Below, piece after piece: positions 1 to 11,470 of a stretch of DNA of 64,000 bases. Where the stretch lies: the NCBI GenBank assembly GCA_028571685.1, contig CM053143.1, positions 157,846,329 to 157,910,328 on the forward strand, in the 5' to 3' direction. The notes beneath the pieces are model-generated. The model saw only the letters and a program-made list of their open reading frames with translations, did no database searches and was not told where the DNA came from. The position numbers were made by a program, and so were the translations under genes. The stretch comes from Heterohyrax brucei (lineage: Eukaryota; Chordata; Mammalia; Hyracoidea; Procaviidae). Position 1 is the first letter of the stretch. Every line of letters starts with the position of its first letter.

Positions 1-66
1 GGGAGGTAGGGATGGAAAGAGAAGGAAAGAGGAAAGAAAAATAGAAGGGAAGAAGGAAGAAAGGGA
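1..66. repeat. Purine-rich low-complexity tract
   Basis: The first 66 bases are almost entirely A and G on the + strand. It looks like the end of a decayed GA-rich simple repeat whose start lies outside the window. No element family can be assigned. Confidence 0.7.
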
Positions 67-540
67 CCATGGTGATAAAACTAACTTATTTCATATAAAT
101 CAGATTGGAAAAGGAGAGTTTCTTAAAACATGTTTGGATGTCACCAGTAAAATCACCTGTAGGTTGTCTTATGAACAATAATCATCTACACATTCATGTA
201 GAGATTTATAATATTAAATGTAATTCCACTTCTCAAAATACAGATATTGTTTTAAAAGGTGACACAGTAATAATAGTCTCCTGTAGATGTTTAAAATACT
301 TATCAGAAAGTGATTCAATTTGTATATTAATAAGGCAAGATAAATCATTATAAACTGATAATTTATGAAAAGGACAGAATGTAAGAGTCTTTGTATCTAT
401 GTGCAATAATGGACCACATTATTAAAAAAAAAAAAAAAACGCTAAACAATTTAGGCTTTGACCTTGATTTCTGATATATTCCTGAGTAATTAATGTACTT
501 CTGTTTTCTAAAATCTCTATACCACACCTAATGATTTGTG
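67..540. other. Unassigned AT-rich DNA
   Basis: No gene or repeat is recognised. An 82-codon open frame at 105-353 has no recognisable domain and its length is unremarkable for AT-rich DNA. A 16-base A-run lies at 424-439; it could be an old retroposon tail, but no body is recognisable upstream. Confidence 0.6.
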
Positions 541-1135
541 CTAGTCAGTGGAAGCTGCCATATCAGAAAGATGAACTGGCAGCCCCCTATCAACTAACCA
601 ACAGGAGACAAGATTAACCTATCATGCATATGCAATGAGGACTCAGTTGCACCGAGTAATAAAGGCAGAGAAGCTTCCTGACTGGCAGAGAGGATGACAT
701 ATTCTCTTTGAGATATATTGAAGCTCCATGTTAGGAGCTTTCTCAGATCTTGTCCACATTTCTCTTCCTTATGATGATGCTGACTTGTTTTTTTTTTTTT
801 TTGCTATACTAAATCTGTAATTATCAGTATAGTTATTTCTGTAAATCCTGTGAGTCATTCCAGAAATTATTGAATCCAAAGCAGGAGGGAGAGCCAACAG
901 GATAAAGTGAGGGGAGCCCATGAACAACCTTCAAGTTTGTATCTAGTAGCTTAAAACAGTAGTGAGAAAACCCCAAATTCTCAGTGGGAAGCATGTTGTG
1001 TGGACTTTGGACAGTTGAAAGGCCATGTCGTTTGAACTTATGAGGTCTGACCTATTGGAGGCTAAGTTCAAAGACAGAGTACTGAGTGGTGACTGGTATC
1101 AAAGATAATTGAGAAAGAGCAAAGCGGGAAATTGA
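541..1135 (+). mobile_element. Possible ERVL-like solo LTR fossil
   Basis: The segment has an LTR-like composition, an AATAAA-type signal near 658, and phrases that recall ERVL-class LTRs in the 840-1060 part. A T-run at 788-802 interrupts it. The ends are not sharply defined and no target-site duplication was found. It is old and carries no coding part. The family call rests on memory of consensus sequences and is weak. Confidence 0.3.
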
Positions 1136-1408
1136 TTAAACGTTTTAGTTTGAGAAGTGAGTTTATGTTGATTTTTACCAACAAAATTGAATGTATTACA
1201 TAATTCTACTTATATTTGTACACAATGTAAAAAAAAATCTGGGAATAAACAATAGGGAACTTGGTGTCAGAATTTGGAGACTTCCATATTAACTGGTCTA
1301 TTTAGCATTCATGGAACTCTTAGAAAGTTATTTTAACTCACTGAAACACTTGTCTCTTTTCTCAAGTGTTCCATGTACTGATCTATTTCCTTCATTAAAA
1401 ACATGAAA
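1136..1408. other. Unassigned AT-rich DNA
   Basis: No gene or repeat family is recognised. Its last 12 bases (1397-1408, AAAAACATGAAA) are the left target-site duplication of the L1 that follows. Confidence 0.6.
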
Positions 1409-2701
1409 TCATCCTACAGAAGCAAGGGCATTCACACCAACTGATACATACACATGAATGTGTATTGCAACACAGTCCACAATAGCAAAAAGATGGAATC
1501 AACCCAGATGCCAACAACAGAGGAGTGGATAAACTATCGTATGTATACTCAATGGAATACTATGCAGTGGTAAAGAACAATGATGATGTTAGGAAGTATC
1601 TCATAACTTGGTTTCAAATGGAAGACTTTATGCTGAGTGAAATTAGTCAGTGGTGCAAGGACAAATGTTGTATGAGACTCGTACGATAAGGACTTAAAAA
1701 CAGATTCACGTACAGAAGAAAAGACTCTTTGATGGCTGCAAGGGAGGGGAGGGAGAGAGGGAAAGGGCTGGTTATAGATTAGAAAGTTGATAGAAATTTG
1801 GTTGGGTAAGATCAGTGACAGCACACATTAGAAAGAAGATCAATATTAAGTGGACTTCAACCTAGCATGAATACTCTTCCAATCTTAACCCAATATTTCA
1901 AGGACTGAGTAGTAAGGATGGGGGTCTGGGGACCATGCTCTCAGGGAACATCGAAGCTGCTTGGCATAACTAGGCTATTGCCAAGGAGTCTTCTCCATCC
2001 CATATTGGCGAGTGGCATCTGGGGTCTTAAAAGCTAGCAACCTGCCATCTGAGGTACACCAAATGGTCCCAACACAGCAGGAACAATCACCAAGGACCAA
2101 AACAACATGGGAGAAAGAGACCCCAGAAGACAGAAATACCCACATAAAGGCTGACTATATCAACATGTGACCAGAACAACCGGATGGTGACCGGCCACCA
2201 CTAATTAAGCCGTGATGGGGCTCACAAAGCTGAGTCTCAGTGGCAAAGCGAGAACAAAAAGGGTTGCACCCTGAGAATTGCACTAAAAGACCACAATTGA
2301 TGGTCTGAAGGCCTGGGGGTTGCCCTGGAGCATGGCCCATAGACCTGATGCTGCCCCTGATCATAAATCATTACTGAAGTCAACGCGTTGGACAGGAATA
2401 GATTACTTGGTGACACAGAGTGACAATATCGTGTGTGCAGTTTATGATTCTGTGCATCTATAGGATGTTGTCCTACTGGCCTCTTACTTGAGGGGAGTGG
2501 AGAGAGTGGAGAAGAGGGGACAGTACAAGAGATTAAGAGGATATGACACATATAGAACAGAAAAGATGAGTGTGCTGTCACAGGGGAAAGAGAGCAGTAG
2601 AAACTGCACATAGGCAGGCATGCAAATTTAAATTGGGTTGTACACTTTCGCTCAATCACAATAAATAAATTAAATATTTTAAAAAAGATAAATTCGCTTA
2701 A
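1409..2701 (+). mobile_element. L1 3' end, 5'-truncated insertion
   Basis: This is the last part of L1 ORF2 followed by the whole 3' UTR. It aligns by eye with the 3' end of the long L1 at 13640-20853, starting at the position corresponding to about 19567. The 3' UTR keeps the G-rich purine tract near 1740-1770 and ends in an A-rich tail with AATAAA at about 2660. Twelve-base target-site duplications (AAAAACATGAAA) flank it at 1397-1408 and 2702-2713, so it is a single TPRT insertion truncated at its 5' side. Open frames on the minus strand here are chance products of the 3' UTR. Confidence 0.93.
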
Positions 2702-2713
2702 AAAAACATGAAA

Positions 2714-3246
2714 CAGTACTTCCTATCATTAGTAAAATAAAGCAAACAAATAGTAGCCACATTTCACCAAAATAAAACCTTTATCATATTGGCCATCTAC
2801 ACATTGGTATCAAGTATCCTATTGTACTCTTTCCCTTTGTCTTTCTCTTTTCTTTCAAACCACAAGTGCAAATGATTGAATCAGTTACTTTCATTACTAA
2901 ATAGCACATTACTTCCATTAACAGAATGGCCTTCTTATTTAACATTATTCATTTTATAACTTTTGTGCACACACATATACTCTCCACTGATGGCATTTCC
3001 TCCAATGTATACTTATGTATTTGAAAATACATCTCTCTTTGTAAATTGTGTATTATTTTTTTGTAAATCATATATGTTTAAATACACATGAATCATATTT
3101 TTCCAAGTCTCACCTTATTATTAATTTTACACTATGATGTTAATTTGTAGCTATGGATTACATGTAGCTTGTTACTTCACACTTTTGTATAGAAGTCTGA
3201 TGTGGTTGTTCATAGATGGAGATCTAGAATTCTCCACTACTCTCCC
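2714..3246. other. Unassigned AT-rich DNA
   Basis: No gene or assignable repeat is seen in this T-rich interval. Short minus- and plus-strand open frames are not supported by any recognisable motif. Confidence 0.55.
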
Positions 3247-3410
3247 TGTTGTTGTTAGATGCTATCCAGTCAGTCATGTTTCATGGTGTTGCTGTGTACA
3301 TCAGAAGGAAATATTGCCTGGTGCTGAACCATCCGCACAATCATCACTATGCTTGAGCCCACTGTTACAACGTTGAGGGTATATTCTCTGCTACCACAAA
3401 TGTTACGCTG
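3247..3410 (-). mobile_element. RTE (BovB-like) 3' end fragment
   Basis: Read on the minus strand this is the last ~150 bases of an RTE LINE, ending in the short TAACAACAA-type tail that appears here as TTGTTGTTAG at its left edge. The same phrases occur at 3625, 7685, 23484 and 48563. It is diverged and has no coding part. Confidence 0.7.
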
Positions 3411-3529
3411 ATCATCCTTCTGCTTGTCACTTGTTTCATAAATCAGTGCCAGATACTCTGTAATATTTCCAGGTCATATCTTACTAGCAACATCGTGTGT
3501 TTCCATTTTTCTGCTTCCAAATGTTGAAA

Positions 3530-3616
3530 TCCCTGTGGAGCGTAGTTCTACTCTGCAGCACAAGGGGTCGTTGTGAGCTGGAATCGACTCAACAGCCCGC
3601 TTGGTTTGGTTTTGAA
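3530..3616 (+). mobile_element. AfroSINE-type SINE, 3' part only
   Basis: Only the tail half of the SINE is present: the 'gtagttctactctg' block, the 'gagctggaatcgactcaaca' block and the GGTTTGGTTTT 3' end. The tRNA-like head is missing. It sits between two RTE pieces. Confidence 0.75.
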
Positions 3617-3624
3617 TACTGCTG

Positions 3625-4738
3625 TTCTTGTTACCCAGTGCTGTCTAGTCAGTTCCAAGTCACATGACCCTAAGCACTAGACAATGAAACATTGCCGGGT
3701 CCTGCACCATGCTCACAATTGTTGTGCTTGAACCTGTCTGTGGTAGCCACTGTGTCAGTCTATGTCAATGAGGGATTTCCTTTAGTTCACTGACCCTCTG
3801 TTTTACCAAGTATGATGCCCTTCCTCAGGGACTGATCCTTTCTGACAACATGTCCCAAGTACATGAGAGGCCATATTGAAATCCTTGCTTCCAAGGGACA
3901 TTCTGCTTGTATTTCTTCAAAAACAAATTTGTTAGTTCTTTTGGAAGTCCATGATACAGTCACTATTCTTTGCCAACATCACAACAACACGAAGGCATTG
4001 ATTCTTCAGTCTTCCTTGTTTGTTGTTCCCCTTTTCCATGAATGTGAGACTATTGAAAACATTGTGGCTTTGGTCAGTCTTCAAAGTGACGTCTTTGTGT
4101 TTCAACACTTTAAAGAGGCCTTTTGCAGCAGATGTGACTGCTAAAATGGTCTTTTGGTTTCTTGACGGCCGCTTCCATGGATATTGATTGTTAATTAAAG
4201 TAAAACAAAATCCTTGACAACTTCAATTTTTTCTCCATTGATTAAGATATTGCTTAGTGAGCCAGCTGTGAGGATTTTCGCATTCTTTTTGTTGGAGTGT
4301 AATCCACACTGAAGACTGTGGGCTCTGATCTTTATCAGTAAGTGTTTCAAATTCTCTTTCTTTGCAGTTAAGCAATGTTATGTCATCTACATAAAGCAGG
4401 CTGTAAATGAGCTTTCCTTCAACCCTGATATTATTTTTTTTAAATACAATCAAGTGTCTCAGATTATTTGTTCAGCACACAGATTGAATAGGTATGGTGA
4501 AGGGATACAACCCTGACATATACCTTTCCTGACTTTAAACCACACATTGTCCCCTTGTTCTGTTAGAACAATTCCCTCTTGATCTGTGTAGAGGTTCCTC
4601 AGGAGAACAATTAAGGGTTCTGAAGTTCCCGTTTTTGGTAATGTCGTCTTTAGTGTTTTATAGCAGAACTGTCCTATAATTTTTGAGACAGTAATCTTTA
4701 TGAGAGCAGATTGCCAGGTCACACTAGATGAGTTCAGA
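3625..4738 (-). mobile_element. RTE (BovB-like) LINE, 3' half with RT remnant
   Basis: A minus-strand RTE copy of about 1.1 kb runs from its 3' end (left) into the reverse transcriptase. Two open pieces survive. The one at 4459-4722 contains the RT motif-B region (RKGICQGCIPSPYLFNLCAE), preceded by LLRNLYTDQEG. The one at 4223-4453 contains the active-site motif YVDD. The two lie in different frames, so the gene is broken. The 5' two-thirds of the element are absent, as expected for 5' truncation. Function is known for the RTE family, where a single protein has endonuclease and RT activities; this copy is dead. Confidence 0.9.
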
Positions 4739-4788
4739 TGGCTGTTCCTTCAGTTAGCAGCCAGATGTTTATCTGTGTGTGACGTGAC

Positions 4789-4836
4789 TAAACCAAACAC
4801 ATTGCCATTCAATCAGTTCCAAGTTACAGTGACCCT
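4789..4836 (-). mobile_element. AfroSINE tail fragment
   Basis: About 48 bases match the 3' tail of the AfroSINE in antisense, beginning AAACCAAACACATTGCC. It is too short to type further. Confidence 0.5.
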
Positions 4837-4839
4837 AAA

Positions 4840-5955
4840 AAGACTCCTTCAAAAGCACATTAATTGAAAAAAACAAATGAATAAAATAGTTCTATGTGTT
4901 CTCCATTAAAGCCAGCTCATTCAGTGTCTGCACTGTGTGTACGAGCCTTTTGTTTTCTTGTCGGAATGCCTTTTAGAGACTCTCCACACTTTTAGATTTC
5001 TTATAACTTTGGCTTCTTGTCTCAGTCACTAATTATAAAAATTATCAACTCCATGACAGCTTTATTATTCCCCTCCCATCCTCAAATACATCAACACTGT
5101 TTCCATATTTTCCATTCTATTAAAGTTGGCTTTTCAATGTAGATTTTTGAGTTTTTACCTTGCTTAGTGTTTCTGATGCATTTGATGTTGTTTAATGGTT
5201 ATTTCTCAAACTTACTGCTCCTTCTAGCTTCCAGGACATTTTGTCTGGTTTTTCTTACTCAGTTCTTTGTTTTTACTTTCATAGGATTTGTTTCCTCTAC
5301 TTGACCTTTAAATACTGGTTCCTCCAAGAAATTTTAAACTACTCGATCGAAATTCTTCTACATTATCTCTTTGGTTAATTTACTCTTGTGATTGGATATT
5401 CCATCAATATGTTAATGACTCCCAATGCATTTCATCAGCTCTGACCTCATCCAGAAAATGTACTTCATGCATAGAACTACTTGTAAGTCAGATCCACATA
5501 TTTCAAAGTTATCTTAAGTTTAATATATTGAAAATGGAATTGAACACCTATCATCATGATGCTGTTAAACTTCCTGTATACATGACCTAATTAAAAGCAA
5601 AACTTATCTTCAGGTACACAAATTTGCAATCTGCATGCTAGCTTAGACTCTTCTACCTCCATCCACTTACAGTCAATCAGCAATATCTCTACAAGCTGTT
5701 TCCTGAATTATCTCCCACCTCTATGGCTTTGCTATCACACTGTACATGTCTTTGTTTTAATGACTATTTGGCAACTGACCATTTATATATTTGTGTTTCT
5801 TATTAATTCTGTGCTTTCCCAAGGCAGGAGTTCTAATATGAACCACAGTCTATAATTAGTTTACATTTCATCTATTCTTTTTACTTTGAACTGACATTTG
5901 AAATTCTTATAAAATAGTGTCATTCCCATTTCTTTCTGCAAATAAAAAACAAAAT
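4840..5955. other. Unassigned AT-rich DNA, possibly an ancient repeat
   Basis: No gene is recognised. Parts of 5420-5740 recall a widespread old mammalian interspersed repeat by wording, but too weakly to name. The rest shows nothing assignable. Confidence 0.45.
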
Positions 5956-6114
5956 GAAAAACCCACTGCTATAGAGCTGATTCCAGCTCACAGTGACTCT
6001 ATAGGGCAGAGCAGAATTGTTCCATAGTATTTCCAATGAGTGCCTGGCAAATTTGAACTGATGATCTTTTGGTTAGCAGACATAGCACTTAACCACTAAA
6101 CCACCAGTGTTTCC
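5956..6114 (-). mobile_element. AfroSINE, near full length, antisense
   Basis: About 160 bases, read in antisense. The tail block (AAACCCACTGC...) lies at the left and the tRNA-like head, ending in the reverse complement of the box-A region (CCACTAAACCACCAG), at the right. The family is tRNA-derived and non-coding, with an internal Pol III promoter. Confidence 0.9.
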
Positions 6115-7684
6115 TTTTTACAAATATTATATTTTAATGGCTTAAAAATATAATTTATGTAACAGTTTGTAAACAGGAATATACTGTGCAAATATTAATT
6201 GGGCTTAACTTTGTAGGGGAAATATAAATAAAAAACAAATGATCATTAAAATAAATTTATAAATGCTATGCTATTGCTGCTTAATTACTCAATATCAATT
6301 ATAAAAGTATTGTGCCAGTTATGAGAATGTGGTCCTGCTTGCCAATACACTGAAGGACGAGAACACGCCTGGTAATTGCCATAGAAGTAAATTTACTTCT
6401 TTCTTTCCTTTTCCATTCCTAACTCTTAATGTAATATTTCCTTGGTAACAATCAAGTCTCCTGCAATCTAATACCATTGTCTTTGCTGTCCAGTTAATTT
6501 TCTCTACTTTTTTCACTTCCATTTTCTAAGAAGTATGTCAAATATTTTCCTACAGCTGCTAGTATTCCTTTTACATCATGTTTAAGCATCCTTTTTCACT
6601 GAAGTCTTGTTCCTACATACTTCTGTTCTTTGTTCTCCATAATAACTTTTCCATATATGGCAATGTTGTGTACTTTAGTTCAGACGTATTTCGTTCGTAT
6701 TCAGCTACTGCTCTGTTCACTCTGTCTCACTTTCTCTTGACAATGTTAATAGAAAGGGTACTTCAGTCAGGAAACAAACGTGCACTGAACATCCGTATGT
6801 CAGCATCATGCAGGGTTTGATAGCACAGTGCCTGTTCTCAAGAAACTTACTGTTCTATTGGCAAGATAGATAACGAATGCAGAAAAACAGGCCATTATTT
6901 TGGTACGGAGGACAGAGTAAAGAGAATAAAAGGAAAGAAGTAAACATTCTTAATAAAACAATGCCTGTGCACATCTGCAGGATTGATAAATGTTTTTGAC
7001 CAAAATAGCGTTAATAGTTAGATAACCGAATTCCAGTGGATGGTGAGAGTTTTGCTACTTAACATGCATTCCTATATAAAGCAGTGGAGAAATAAATTCA
7101 GTTTTTCATCAGTGATACATAATCAGAAATGTAATTCAAAACTGAAGAGCATTAAATCATTTTAGAAATTTCTATGCTAATTTTCCATGTTCTGTAGTCA
7201 ACATACATGTATATATTTAAATCATTTCATTAGCAAGAAGCTATAAAATACTCTTTTTTTGTTTCCTTTCTTTTTATCTGTTGAGGTTTATACCTAGTTT
7301 CAGTGCAGTAGTCTGCTGTAGCACAAAGTTTTTATCATGGCTTTTGTGATGTTTTATACTGATAGGATGTCTCATGTCACTCAGAATGATCTTGCAGAGT
7401 CTTTCAAGGACTCATGCATATGAAAAGTCATTCTCTGTGACAGTTTTCTCCAATTTAAGGCATCAGTTTCTTCCATATATGCCTATTTTATTGATAACTG
7501 TCACTGGTAGAATGGAATTGTCTGCAGCCCAATATAGATGAAAATGAATAGTGTTGGATATTAACTATAAAAGTGACTTTACTAGGCAAATCATATCAAT
7601 TTGAGATGAATTGGCTCATGAAGACAGACAAGTGCTGAAGAGCTGAACACCTTGTTTATGAAAAACATTTTTTTCTCATATCCC
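6115..7684. other. Unassigned AT-rich DNA
   Basis: No gene, exon or repeat can be supported. Open frames at 6319-6522 (-) and 6578-6820 (+) show no domain, signal peptide or codon pattern that would argue for coding. Confidence 0.5.
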
Positions 7685-8624
7685 TTGTTGTTAAGTTGGT
7701 TCTAACTCACAGTGACCCTGTGTACAACAGAATGAAACACTCCTGGCCCTGGGCCCTCTTCACAGTTGTTGCTATGTTTGAGCTCATTGTTGCAACTACT
7801 GTCTCAACCTTCTTTCCTGTATCTTCTCATTTACCATGCACTATGTTCTCCAAGCACAGGTTCCTTGTTACAACAGGTCCAAAGTACTTGGGATGAAGTC
7901 TTGCCATTACCACTTCTAGGAAACATTCTGTTTGTACTACCTCTCTGACAGATTTGTTCATTCTTCTGGCAGTCCATGGTATATTCAGTATTTTTTCTGA
8001 ACACCATGGTTCAAAGACATGAATTCTTCTTTGATTTTCCAGCTTTTTTTGTAGACAGATGGATATATCATAGATTAGGTTGCCCAGGTTAGGAACACCT
8101 TAATCCTCAAAGTTATATGTTTGTTTTTTAATACTTCAGAGAATACTTTTACAAGAGATTTGCCAAAATGCAATATGCAGTTGAAATTTCTGACTGCTAC
8201 TTTCATGAGCGTTAATTGCGGATCCAAGTAAAATGAAACTATTTAGAACTTCAGGATTTTCTCCATTGACCTTGATATTACTTTCTGAACCTATTGTGAG
8301 TACTTTTGTATTTTTCCTGTTGAGTTGTAATCCATACTGTATGTTGCAGTCTTTGATTGTCGTGAGTTAATGGCTCAGATCCTCTTTACTTTCCAGCAAA
8401 TCTTCATCTGCATAGCCCAGCTTGTTAACAAGTCTTTCTCCAACCCTGATGCTGTGTCCTCCTTCCTGTAGACCAGCTAGTTTGATTGTTCACTCAGTAC
8501 ACAGATTGAATATGGATGGTGAAGGAAGACAACCTTAATTCACGTGTTTTCTGATTTAAATGACATGCTAGCTCCTTGTTCTTTTTAAATGACTGCTGCT
8601 TAGCTTATGTACAGGTTCCACATG
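7685..8624 (-). mobile_element. RTE LINE 3' half, antisense arm of a 5'-inverted copy
   Basis: The arm starts at the RTE 3' end (TTGTTGTTAAG, 7685) and runs through the C-terminal domain and RT to the region corresponding to NLYIDQEA, where it stops abruptly at 8624. The next base begins RTE sequence in the opposite orientation, coming from the more 5' part of the same element. Together the two arms cover consecutive parts of one RTE with little overlap, which is the layout left by twin priming. No intact frame remains. Confidence 0.88.
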
Positions 8625-9436
8625 GTATGAAATCAAGAAATCATAAATGAAGAAAGCTAAAGGCCACTGAAAAGATAAATAAGAAAGAAGAAAGAAAAGA
8701 CCAAAATGGATATTCAAAGAGACTCTGAAACTTGCTGCTGAATATACAGTAGCTAAACTCAATGGCAGAAATGAAATATAATAACTAAGCAGATGATTTC
8801 AAAGAGAGATTTTAGAAGAAAAAGTAAAGCATTATAATAAAATATGCAATGACCTGGAGTTAAAAAAAAACAAAAGGGAAGAATACATTAGGTGTTTCTT
8901 AAGTGGAAAGAATTGAAGGAAAAAAATTAAGTCTGGGGTAACAATATTCAAGGAATTGCTTGACAAAATATCAAATGACACAAAAAGAATTGAAAGAAGA
9001 TGGAAGAGCTTTGCAGAATGACTGTACCAAAAATACTTGGTTGACAAACATTTCATGAGGCAGCAAGAACTGATGATGGAGAAGGAAGATGCTCAAGCTA
9101 CAGTGAAGGCGTGGGTGAAAAACAAGTCTCCAGAAATTGAGACCATACCAACTGAGAGGTTTCAACAAATGATTGCAGTGCTGGCGGTGCTCACTCTTCT
9201 GTGCCCAGATGTCTGGAAGACAGTTACCTGGCCAGCTGACTCGAGGAAATCTATATTCATGTCCATTTGAAATGCGATCCAGTAGAATGCTCAAATTATC
9301 ATGAATATCATTGGTATCATTAACATCACACACAAGAAAAATTTTGGTGAAGAAATTCAGAAGTGATTTCAGCAGTTACATCTACAGGAAACTGCCAGAA
9401 ATGCAAGCCAAATTCAGTAGGGATGTTATTACAGAT
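8625..9436 (+). mobile_element. RTE LINE 5' part, sense arm of a 5'-inverted copy
   Basis: This is RTE coding sequence upstream of and into the RT domain. The open piece 9037-9270 contains ATVKAWVKNKSPEIETIP and VLTLLCPDVWKTVTWPADS, matching the RTE region just before RT motif 1. The arm resumes at 9902 after an inserted LTR. Frames are broken and the copy is dead. Confidence 0.88.
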
Positions 9437-9896
9437 TGTCCTAGTCACCTGGTACTGCTCTAACAGAAAATACCATGAGTGGAAGGTTTCATGAGGAGAA
9501 GCTTTTATTGAGACAGTCCGGTAAGCTGCAAATCCATTTACAAATTGTAAGGCCACTCAGTAAAGAGAATTTATCACACTCCGGTAGCCTGAGTCCAAAC
9601 CCAATGAGAGCATCTCGGTACAGGAACCTTGGGTCCAAAAGACGTGCTCTGCTCTCGGTGCTTCTCTCTCGTGGTGGTGTGAGGTTCCCAGCTTCCTAAG
9701 CTCACTTCTCTCCCTTACATTCCACAAGCTTGTAGTTTGAGACCTGCCTCACTAACACAACTGTTGCCTATTCTCCATCATCAATCTCACAGTGGCAGGA
9801 TTCACAACACATGGGAGGAAGGGCACCATACTGGGACTCACAGCCAAATCAAATCAACACAGACATTTTGGGGGGGACACAATTCAACCCACAGCA
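9437..9896 (+). mobile_element. Solo LTR fossil, MaLR-like (ERVL class)
   Basis: A 460-bp element begins TG and ends CA, and is flanked by the 5-bp duplication CAGAT (9432-9436 and 9897-9901). It sits inside RTE coding sequence that continues on both sides. The 3' end (TTTTGGGGGGGACACAATTC) resembles ERVL-MaLR LTRs, and a 5-bp duplication fits that class. No internal region is present, so it is a solo LTR. It is younger than the RTE that it interrupts. A related partial copy begins at 63761. Confidence 0.72.
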
Positions 9897-9965
9897 CAGA
9901 TGTCAGATGGATCTTGACTGAAAGTAGAGAATACCAGCAAGATATTTACCTGTGATTCATCTTTT
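9897..9965 (+). mobile_element. RTE LINE, continuation after the LTR
   Basis: RTE sequence resumes immediately after the LTR's right-hand duplication (CAGATGTCAGATGGATCTTG) and fades near the region encoding the family's CFIDYAKAFD motif. It belongs to the same arm as 8625-9436. Confidence 0.8.
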
Positions 9966-10540
9966 TGTTGACAGTAAAGTTCTGTCTAATGCCTCTCTTT
10001 ATTTCATTTTTTTTCTTCTGCACTGTATATGCTGTTTAACTTACCTGTGCCTTTGGTTCTTCATGGAAAGAACTAGGAAATCAATCATAATTTTTTCATC
10101 CCATTGTTGTGAGGTTTAAATATTAAATGTTTTATAATGATGTCTAACATATAATAAGCTTTCTATGTGCTGTATGTGTTCCTTGATCATATTATGTTCT
10201 TTCTTAATAAAATGAAAAACCTATATATCTCATATAATGTGTAAGGGACTGTGATTCCCATTCTTACAGTTGGTGTTATAGGCAGAATTGTTTCTCAAAA
10301 ATGTCTTCACCTCAATTTCTGAAAACTGGAATATTACTACTGACTAATGAGAACTTAAGATGTAACAAAATTAAGGACTCTGTTTTAATTATCATCAAAA
10401 CAGCTCTGACTCACGGTGACATCATACACAAAACAATGTGAATTTCTCTGGCCCTCATTTTTCTTTCAGCCCTATAAAATTATCACAATTTACTAAGAAG
10501 ACCCAGTGTACTTAAACACAAGATCTGACAGTTATCATCA
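9966..10540. other. Unassigned AT-rich DNA
   Basis: No gene is seen. A weak antisense RTE- or SINE-like snippet may lie at 10395-10460 (CAGCTCTGACTCACGGTGAC), but it is too short and diverged to annotate separately. Confidence 0.5.
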
Positions 10541-10700
10541 CAAACTTAATTGTCCTAAGTGCTACATACCTCATTACTGAATAACACTGCTGTCACTTTC
10601 GAAGTACTCCCTTCGGGAAGCTATGCACCAATGTCAGTGCCTAGTCCACCTTCAAAGCAATTTTGGAACTCTTTCTGGAATGGCCGTTTCACATGGTGAC
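10541..10700 (-). mobile_element. Mariner DNA transposon 3' end, antisense arm
   Basis: Read in antisense, this is the end of a mariner transposase gene plus the terminal region (about 10541-10560, ACTTAATTGTCCTA...). Bases 10559-10686 are an imperfect inverted repeat of 10908-11053, about 91% identical by hand alignment. The arm therefore duplicates the same part of the transposon present in sense orientation to the right. Family assignment rests on remembered mammalian mariner sequences. Confidence 0.75.
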
Positions 10701-10705
10701 AAAGA

Positions 10706-11085
10706 AGTAAGTTCTTGAACCTAATTGTATAGTTGTTGTGAGGGAATTTTTAGCCAGTAAACACATAACTATATTGGCACACCCTCCCTACTAACCTGAT
10801 CTGGCCCCCAGTGACTTTTTTCTATACCTGAACATGAAGGAAATATTGAAAGGCAGGTATTTTGATGACATTCAGGACATTAAGGGTAATATGACCACAA
10901 CTCTGATGGTCATTCCAGAAAAAAAGTTCCAAAATTGCTTTGAAGGGTAGACTAGGCACTGACATTGGTGCATAGCTGCCCGAAGGGAGTACTTCGAAAG
11001 TGGTGGTAGTGTTATTCAGCAATGAGGCATGTTGCACTTTTTCTAGGGTGAGTTTGTGAACCTATTTGTCAGTCCTGGCAAGCCA
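10706..11085 (+). mobile_element. Mariner DNA transposon, 3' ~350 bp in sense
   Basis: This is the last third of a mariner transposase gene, running from GAGGGAATTTTTAGCCAG near 10740 through to the terminal inverted repeat region (GTGAGTTTGTGAACCTATTTG, about 11048-11080). The 5' two-thirds of the transposon, including the catalytic N-terminal part, are missing. An extra terminus-like block (AAGTTCTTGAACCTAATTG) lies at 10709-10727, just left of this segment. No intact transposase frame is present. Confidence 0.75.
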
Positions 11086-11470
11086 TTATAGTACTTTCTG
11101 TCTCCTTAATTACTGAAGACAAAACAGGAGGGAAAGTCAGAGAATTCAAGGTTGAGAATATTTTCAATTAGCTTAATCTGTCCACAGTCTGGATTAGCTA
11201 GCAAGCTAATTTTTTTTTTCCCCAGCATCTCCAGAGAGAGAGAGACAATCCAGCTGACACAATGATTTAGGCCTCAGGAAGCTCAAAGCTGAGGACCAAG
11301 CAGGCCTCTGATTCTTACTCATGAAAATTGTGCAATAATAAATGTTTGATGTTTTAAGCAGCTAATTGTATGTTAATTTTTTATGGCACCAATTAAAAAA
11401 AATAAACATATAGCAATGTAATAGTTATCTAGTGATAGGCACCAAATTGCCCCAATACTTAATTAAAACA
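11081..11470. other. Unassigned DNA, possibly a degraded LTR
   Basis: No gene is seen. A T-run lies near 11210-11220. The part 11260-11440 (GTGCAATAATAAATGTTTG..., then TTTTAAGCAGCTAA) recalls the 3' portion of old MaLR-type LTRs, but the similarity is too weak to call. Confidence 0.4.

Noticed and set aside
105-353. 82-codon open frame
   Set aside because: No domain, motif or start context supports it, and frames of this length are common in AT-rich DNA.
5420-5740. Possible ancient mammalian-wide repeat
   Set aside because: Only loose resemblance from memory; it cannot be named without a library search.
10395-10460. Possible RTE/SINE tail snippet
   Set aside because: About 60 diverged bases with one matching phrase; insufficient for a feature.
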